Below are positions 59,496 through 64,000 of a stretch of 64,000 bases of DNA, piece after piece. Every line of letters begins with the position of its first letter. The first letter of the stretch is position 1. The DNA comes from Plantibacter auratus (GTDB lineage Bacteria; Actinomycetota; Actinomycetes; Actinomycetales; Microbacteriaceae): NCBI RefSeq assembly GCF_050587365.1, contig NZ_JBOBFV010000003.1, positions 124,001-188,000 of the forward strand. The letters run 5' to 3'. The position numbers and the translations under genes were made by a program. Under the pieces are notes generated by a model. The model searched no databases. It saw only the letters and a program-made list of their open reading frames with translations, and was not told the DNA's origin.

Positions 59496-61124
59496 CTAGC
59501 GGCGACCCTTCACGATCTTCTCCTGGTTGACGTCTTCAACCGGGAGCTCCTCGACCTGCTCCGAACCGAGGGCAGCGCCCTCGCCCGTCTGGAACTCGAG
59601 CTTGAACTGGTCGACAGCGGCATCGAGCTTCGAGACGGTGTCGTCGTCGAGCACGTTCGTGTCGCGCAGCGTGGTGAGGACCTCGGTGTTCCGACCCAGG
59701 TAGTCGAGCAGTTCGCGCTCGAAGCGGAGGACGTCCTCGACCGGGACGTCGTCCAGCTTGCCCTTGGTTCCGGCCCAGATCGAGACGACCTGCTCCTCGA
59801 CGGGGTACGGCGAGTACTGCGGCTGCTTGAGCAGCTCGGTGAGGCGGGCGCCTCGGGCGAGCTGACGGCGGCTGGCCGCGTCGAGGTCGGAGGCGAACAT
59901 CGCGAACGCCTCGAGCGAGCGGTACTGCGCGAGCTCGAGCTTCAGCGTTCCGGAGACCTTCTTGATGCTCTTCACCTGAGCGTCACCACCGACACGCGAG
60001 ACGGAGATACCGACGTCGACCGCGGGGCGCTGGTTGGAGTTGAAGAGGTCGGACTGCAGGAAGATCTGGCCGTCGGTGATCGAGATCACGTTGGTCGGGA
60101 TGTACGCCGAGACGTCGTTCGCCTTGGTCTCGATGATGGGCAGACCCGTCATCGAACCGGCGCCGAGTTCGTCGGACAGCTTCGCGCAACGCTCCAGCAG
60201 ACGGGAGTGCAGGTAGAAGACGTCACCCGGGTAGGCCTCGCGTCCCGGCGGACGACGGAGGAGGAGGGAGACGGCACGGTAGGCCTCGGCCTGCTTCGAC
60301 AGGTCGTCGAAGATGATCAGGACGTGCTTGCCCTCGTACATCCAGTGCTGGCCGATGGCCGAACCGGTGTACGGAGCGAGGTACTTGAAGCCGGCCGGGT
60401 CGGACGCAGGCGAAGCGACGATCGTCGTGTACTCGAGCGCGCCGGCCTCTTCCAGCGCACCCTTGACGGAGGCGATGGTCGAGCCCTTCTGGCCGATGGC
60501 GACGTAGATGCAGCGGACCTGCTTGTTGACGTCGCCCGACTCCCAGTTGGCCTTCTGGTTGATGATGGTGTCGATCGCGATCGCGGTCTTGCCGGTCTGG
60601 CGGTCGCCGATGATGAGCTGGCGCTGGCCACGGCCGACGGGGATCATGGCGTCGATCGCCTTGATGCCGGTCTGGAGCGGCTCGTGCACCGACTTGCGCT
60701 GCATGACGCCGGGAGCCTGGAGCTCCAGCGCGCGGCGGCCGGTGCTGGCGATCTCGCCGAGGCCGTCGATCGGGTTGCCGAGCGTGTCGACGACACGTCC
60801 GAGGTAGCCGTCGCCGACGGGGACCGAGAGGACCTCACCCGTGCGGGTGACGTCCATGCCTTCGACGATCTCGTCGAACTCACCGAGGACGACGACGCCG
60901 ATCTCGTGCTCGTCGAGGTTGAGCGCGAGGCCGAGGGTGCCGTTCGCGAAGCGGAGGAGCTCGTTCGCCATGGCGCCCGGGAGGCCCTCGACGTGGGCGA
61001 TGCCGTCAGCGGCATCGATCACGCGTCCGACCTCGGTGGCCGCGGCGGTGCCGGGCTCGTAGGCCTTGACGAAGTCCTTGAGAGCATCCCGGATCTCGTC
61101 TGGGCTGATCGTGAGTTCTGCCAT
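59496..61124 (-). CDS. atpA: ATP synthase alpha subunit, 542 aa
   Basis: The non-catalytic nucleotide-binding subunit of F1. The P-loop GDRQTGKTAIAIDT lies at about 172, with YVAIGQKGSTIA, SDPAGFKYLAPYTG and the RPAVDVGISVSRVGG segment all present. Two ATGs are adjacent; the second (61124) has the better distance from the AAAGGA upstream and is preferred. The C-terminus is acidic. A stem-loop stands in the intercistronic region before it. Confidence 0.97.
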   Translation of the reverse strand: MAELTISPDEIRDALKDFVKAYEPGTAAATEVGRVIDAADGIAHVEGLPGAMANELLRFANGTLGLALNLDEHEIGVVVLGEFDEIVEGMDVTRTGEVLSVPVGDGYLGRVVDTLGNPIDGLGEIASTGRRALELQAPGVMQRKSVHEPLQTGIKAIDAMIPVGRGQRQLIIGDRQTGKTAIAIDTIINQKANWESGDVNKQVRCIYVAIGQKGSTIASVKGALEEAGALEYTTIVASPASDPAGFKYLAPYTGSAIGQHWMYEGKHVLIIFDDLSKQAEAYRAVSLLLRRPPGREAYPGDVFYLHSRLLERCAKLSDELGAGSMTGLPIIETKANDVSAYIPTNVISITDGQIFLQSDLFNSNQRPAVDVGISVSRVGGDAQVKSIKKVSGTLKLELAQYRSLEAFAMFASDLDAASRRQLARGARLTELLKQPQYSPYPVEEQVVSIWAGTKGKLDDVPVEDVLRFERELLDYLGRNTEVLTTLRDTNVLDDDTVSKLDAAVDQFKLEFQTGEGAALGSEQVEELPVEDVNQEKIVKGRR

Positions 61125-61142
61125 CATGTTCCTTTTGGTTGT

Positions 61143-61158
61143 GGAACCCGGGGGTTCC
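61143..61158 (-). other. Stem-loop between atpH and atpA
   Basis: GGAACCC and GGGTTCC are exact inverses with 2 bases between. It lies about 16 bases before the atpA start in the 109-base gap, the longest gap inside the operon. It may stabilise the atpA-proximal message or mark a processing site. There is no T-run on the minus strand that would make it a terminator. Confidence 0.45.
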
Positions 61159-61233
61159 GAGAGGTGCGATCCGTCAGGATCAACGTCTTGAGTTGTGGAG
61201 ACCGTCGGGCCGGTCCCCGCGCTGCACGGGCCG

Positions 61234-62031
61234 TTATCCGGCCAGTTGCAGACGGAGGTCGTTCAGTCGGGCAGCAAGGCTGCCGTCGATGACGTCGTCC
61301 CCGAGCTGCACGCGCAGTCCACCGACGACGGCGGGGTCGATCACCTGGTTGATCTTCACCTGACGGCCGTAGGCCGTGGCGAGGTGGCGCTCGAGGCGCT
61401 GGAGCTGCGACGCCTCGATCGGTGCGGCTGCCGTGACCGTGGCGACCGCGAGGCCCTGCTGGTCGGCGACGATGCCTGATGCGTACCGGAGCAGTTCTCC
61501 GATCCGACGGTCTCGCGGCTGCTGCACGAGCTGACCGACGATGCTGACGGTCTGCGGGCTCGCCTTGCCCGCGAGGAGGGACGCCGCGAGGGCGCCCTTC
61601 GCAGCGGACGAGCCGAGCTTGCTGCTGAGCGCGAGTTCGAGCTCGTGGTTGCTCGACACGAGCTTCCCGAACTCGAACAGCTCGGCCTCGATGTCGCCCT
61701 GCGCGCCGGCGGAGATCGAGGCGGCCCGGAGGCCGAGCTCCTCGATGCCCGCGAGCAGGTCGGCCTCGCTGGACCAGCGGCCGGAGACGACGGTCTGCAG
61801 CAGGCCGAGCGCCTGAGCGCTCAGCTGGGTGCCGAAGATCCGCTCGACGACGGTGCGCTTGGCACCGGCCTCGGCTGCGGGGTCGCTGAGCGCCGCGCTC
61901 AGGTGGCTCGAGCCGCCGATGGCCCGGCCCGCTGCGAACAGTCCGTCCGCGGTGGCCAGATCGGCCCCGGCGCCGAGGGCGGCGAGGGCCTCCTTCGACG
62001 AGGCGAGTGCTTCTCTGGTCGCGCTTCCCAT
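61234..62031 (-). CDS. atpH: ATP synthase delta subunit, 265 aa
   Basis: The peripheral-stalk subunit that caps F1. The helical N-terminal domain (EALASSKEALAALGAGADLATADG) and the C-terminal domain with ATVTAAAPIEASQLQRLERHL and INQVIDPAVVGGLRVQLGDDVIDGSL match the family. At 265 residues it is longer than E. coli delta (about 177), as in other actinobacteria. Its ATG overlaps the atpF stop by one base (TAATG). Confidence 0.93.
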   Translation of the reverse strand: MGSATREALASSKEALAALGAGADLATADGLFAAGRAIGGSSHLSAALSDPAAEAGAKRTVVERIFGTQLSAQALGLLQTVVSGRWSSEADLLAGIEELGLRAASISAGAQGDIEAELFEFGKLVSSNHELELALSSKLGSSAAKGALAASLLAGKASPQTVSIVGQLVQQPRDRRIGELLRYASGIVADQQGLAVATVTAAAPIEASQLQRLERHLATAYGRQVKINQVIDPAVVGGLRVQLGDDVIDGSLAARLNDLRLQLAG

Positions 62032-62582
62032 TACTTGGCTGCCTTCTCCGACGCTTCGAGGTCCGCGAGGAACCGGTCGACGACCGCCGTGGCCTTCGCG
62101 TCGTCGTTCAGCGTCTCGCCGATGACGCCACTGGCGAGGTCGAGTGCGAGCGTGCCGACCTCGGCACGCAGCGACACGACGGCCGCCTGACGCTCGGCTT
62201 CGATCTGTGCCTGAGCGCTCGCGGTGACGCGAGCGGCTTCGACCGTGGCCTGCTCCTTGAGCTCGGCGAGGATCGTCTGACCCTCGACACGAGCCTGCTC
62301 GCGGATGCGGCCGGCTTCCTGACGGGCCTCGGCGAGCTGAGCGTTGTACTGCTCGAGCGCCGCTTCGGCCTGCTTCTGCGCTTCATCGGCCTTGGCGATG
62401 TTGCCCTCGATGGCCGCTGCGCGGTCGTCGAGGAGCTTCTGCACCTTGGGCAGGACCAGCTTCCAGAAGAAGCCGAGGATGATGATGAAGACGACGGCAG
62501 ACCAGACGATGTCGTAGACCGCTGGGATGAGAGGGTTCGTTGGAGCGCCCTCTTCAGCAGCGATGATCACTGCATCAAACAT
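62031..62582 (-). CDS. atpF: ATP synthase b subunit, 183 aa
   Basis: The peripheral stalk. One membrane helix (about 24-46, VYDIVWSAVVFIIILGFFWK) is followed by a long charged coiled coil rich in Ala, Glu and Gln. The region VQKLLDDRAAAIEGNIAKADEAQ is typical of b subunits. It lies between atpE and atpH and overlaps atpH by one base. Confidence 0.95.
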   Translation of the reverse strand: MFDAVIIAAEEGAPTNPLIPAVYDIVWSAVVFIIILGFFWKLVLPKVQKLLDDRAAAIEGNIAKADEAQKQAEAALEQYNAQLAEARQEAGRIREQARVEGQTILAELKEQATVEAARVTASAQAQIEAERQAAVVSLRAEVGTLALDLASGVIGETLNDDAKATAVVDRFLADLEASEKAAK

Positions 62583-62612
62583 CTTGCCTCCTTCGGAGAT
62601 GTGAAAGGGGGC

Positions 62613-62846
62613 TTAGACGAAGATGAAGTAGGTCGCGATGCCGATGAAGGCGAGCGCCTCGGTGAAGGCGATACCGATCCACATGAGGACCTGGAGACGA
62701 CCACCCAGCTCGGGCTGACGCGCGGTGCCTTCGATCGTCTTGCCGACGACGATACCCACACCGATGGCGGGGCCGATGGCTGCGAGACCGTAACCGACCG
62801 TCGCGATGTTTCCTTCAAGGGCGGCGAGAACGGTAGTTGCGTCCAC
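62613..62846 (-). CDS. atpE: ATP synthase c subunit, 77 aa
   Basis: The ring-forming proteolipid. Two helices are joined by the polar loop RQPE (about 43-46), and the second helix has the ion-binding carboxylate Glu63 in GIAFTEALAFIG. The sequence around it (no Na+ site residues such as Gln/Ser pairs) fits a proton-driven enzyme. It starts 46 bases downstream of atpB. Confidence 0.96.
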   Translation of the reverse strand: MDATTVLAALEGNIATVGYGLAAIGPAIGVGIVVGKTIEGTARQPELGGRLQVLMWIGIAFTEALAFIGIATYFIFV

Positions 62847-62892
62847 GTTTGTTTCCTTCCGTTGGGTGAGACCTGGCGGGTGCCGGGCTCGA

Positions 62893-63708
62893 TTAGTGCT
62901 CTTCTGCGACCGCGAGCTGGATGTAGACCGCGGTGAGGAGGGTGAAGACGTACGCCTGGAGAACTGCGACCAGGAGCTCGAAGAGGGTGAAGACGAGGCC
63001 GAAGGCCAGCGTCCCGACGCCCATGAGGGCGAACCATCCGCCGAGGTTCACGATGAAGAACTGGGTCGCCGCGAAGAACAGGACCAAGAGCAGGTGCCCG
63101 ACGATCATGTTCATGAGGAGTCGGAGCGTCAGCGTGAGCGGGCGGATGACGAAGGTCGAGATGAGCTCGATCGGCGTGACGATGATGTACACCGGCCACG
63201 GCACCCCGGAGGGGAAGAGGGAGTTCTTGAAGAACTTGCCCGGACTCTTCTTGATACCGGCGTAGATGAAGGTGACGTAGGACACCAGCGCGAGCACCAG
63301 CGGGACACCGATGACGGAGGTACCGGCCAGGTTCAGCCCGGGGATGATGCCCGTCAGGTTCATCGCGAGGACCATGAAGAAGATGGTCGTCAGGATCGGC
63401 AGGAACCGGAGGCCGTCCTTCTTGCCGAGCAGGTCTTCCGCGATGTTGACGCGGACGAAGCCGAGCCCCATCTCGGCGAGGCTCTGTGCGCGGCCGGGGA
63501 CGAGGCGCATCTTGCGCGTCGACAGCCAGAAGAACAGGAGGAGCGCGATCACCGCGATGAACCGGATCAGGATGACCCGGTTGATCGCGAAGGGCGTGCC
63601 CTCGAAGAGGATGATGTCGGGGAAGAACTCGTCGATCGACGGACCGTGGAACTCGCCATCTTCGGCGGCCATCGGTGCGATCAGGTGCACGGCGTTAGCG
63701 AACAGCAC
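62893..63708 (-). CDS. atpB: ATP synthase a subunit, 271 aa
   Basis: The membrane stator subunit with the proton half-channels. Five or six helices, including the conserved LTLRLLMNMIVGHLL with the essential Arg near residue 200, and FELLVAVLQAYVFTLLTAVYIQLA at the C-terminus. The GTG at 63708 has GGAGA upstream and gives a short amphipathic N-terminus before MAAEDGEFHGPSIDEFFP. A start at that later Met is also possible. It is the first gene of the operon in this window. Confidence 0.94.
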   Translation of the reverse strand: MLFANAVHLIAPMAAEDGEFHGPSIDEFFPDIILFEGTPFAINRVILIRFIAVIALLLFFWLSTRKMRLVPGRAQSLAEMGLGFVRVNIAEDLLGKKDGLRFLPILTTIFFMVLAMNLTGIIPGLNLAGTSVIGVPLVLALVSYVTFIYAGIKKSPGKFFKNSLFPSGVPWPVYIIVTPIELISTFVIRPLTLTLRLLMNMIVGHLLLVLFFAATQFFIVNLGGWFALMGVGTLAFGLVFTLFELLVAVLQAYVFTLLTAVYIQLAVAEEH

Positions 63709-63744
63709 GTATCTCCAGTTTCGGGGGCGTGGAGCAGAGCTCTC

Positions 63745-63778
63745 GCGGCGACGAACAGGGGGGATGTCTCCTCGCCGC
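63745..63778 (-). other. Inverted repeat in the atp leader
   Basis: GCGGCGA (63745-63751) and TCGCCGC (63772-63778) could form a 7-bp stem with a 20-base loop in the untranslated leader before atpB. No known regulatory RNA was recognised. Confidence 0.3.
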
Positions 63779-63814
63779 ACGCCGAAGCGGTGCTAGTGGG
63801 AGGATTCGTTGACG

Positions 63815-63820
63815 AGTCTA
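63815..63820 (-). promoter_or_regulatory. Possible -10 box of the atp operon
   Basis: TAGACT on the minus strand lies about 107 bases before the atpB start, so a leader of about 100 bases would result. A convincing -35 was not found. The rest of the 239-base gap (63709-63947) shows only the inverted repeat noted. Confidence 0.3.
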
Positions 63821-63947
63821 GCAAGGAAACCGTGCCCCGACGAACCCAGGGGTGGTATTCCACGGCTATATTCCGAGCCGCGACCTCGGCTGCGCCTCGG
63901 ATACCGGTTCCGGCATGCTCCCGCGCGACCACGTTGCGACTGCGGCG

Positions 63948-64000
63948 TCAGCCCTGGTCGGAGTCCTGCGGCGACGCCTTCGGGAGGATGTCGTCCGAGA
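63948..64000 (-). CDS. C-terminus of an upstream gene (fragment)
   Basis: A minus-strand frame enters from the right edge and ends at TGA 63950-63948 with the peptide SDDILPKASPQDSDQG. Sixteen codons are too few for identification. In related actinobacteria a MraY/WecA-like glycosyltransferase or an AtpI-like protein often precedes atpB, but nothing here proves that. Confidence 0.35.
   Translation of the reverse strand, partial: SDDILPKASPQDSDQG

Noticed and set aside
58749..61292. An 847-codon plus-strand frame opposite atpG and atpA
   Set aside because: It is an antisense artefact; the minus strand carries intact ATP synthase subunits.

Overview
The window is a gene-dense stretch of chromosome from a high-GC Gram-positive bacterium. 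It is almost certainly an actinobacterium and most probably a member of the Microbacteriaceae; the genus cannot be fixed from the sequence alone. The supporting evidence is the strong G/C bias at third codon positions, the many GTG starts, the nusA-ylxR-infB-rbfA order with an infB whose N-terminal half is very rich in Pro/Gly/Ala, the MEP isoprenoid genes, and a single ATP synthase operon. No tRNA, rRNA, IS element, prophage or CRISPR array was recognised. No gene-free gap exceeds 300 bases; the largest are 12911-13197, 51781-52044 and 63709-63947.

Layout. 1-3652 (minus): a SorC-type regulator, deoC and two aldehyde dehydrogenase genes joined by 4-base stop/start overlaps. 3799-7779 (minus): truB, two small membrane proteins, ribF and an MFS transporter, also overlapping. 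7844-9441: a uridine-kinase-like P-loop protein diverging from a MutY-type glycosylase, followed by a tandem and inverted repeat. 9595-14474 (minus): nusA, ylxR, infB, rbfA. 14682-17068 (plus): an OmpR-type two-component pair, facing proS across a very long hairpin. 18915-24382 (minus): a MoxR/DUF58/von Willebrand A (Bat-like) operon. 24581-28114 (plus): a compact nonulosonic-acid module (NeuA fused to a HAD domain, a NeuB without SAF domain, a putative glycosyltransferase). 28160-36851: ispG, a SHOCT protein, a NarL-type two-component pair, rseP, dxr, an FKBP lipoprotein, plsC and an OsmC protein. 36934-39308 (plus): gabT and an asparaginase. 39340-43276 (minus): an EccC/FtsK-like ATPase and a PP2C phosphatase. 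43470-43952: an Lrp regulator.

44027-51780 looks like one exopolysaccharide locus. It has a membrane histidine kinase, a membrane protein with a degenerate GGDEF domain, a lipoprotein, a BcsA/CslA-like family 2 glycosyltransferase, a degenerate Hpt domain, a response regulator with a long linker, and a family 6 glycoside hydrolase. 52045-56030 holds a BCCT osmolyte transporter, an aldo/keto reductase and two alkylation-repair genes (ogt, tag). 56041-63708 (minus) is the ATP synthase operon atpBEFHAGDC with yaaA attached 4 bases after atpC.

Two patterns run through the window. Within units, genes overlap or abut. At the head of units, a TANNNT-like box commonly sits 6 or 7 bases before the ATG/GTG, which predicts leaderless mRNAs; about eighteen genes fit. 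A 22-bp palindrome upstream of the NarL-type kinase recurs, nearly intact, upstream of the SHOCT gene and suggests a small regulon.
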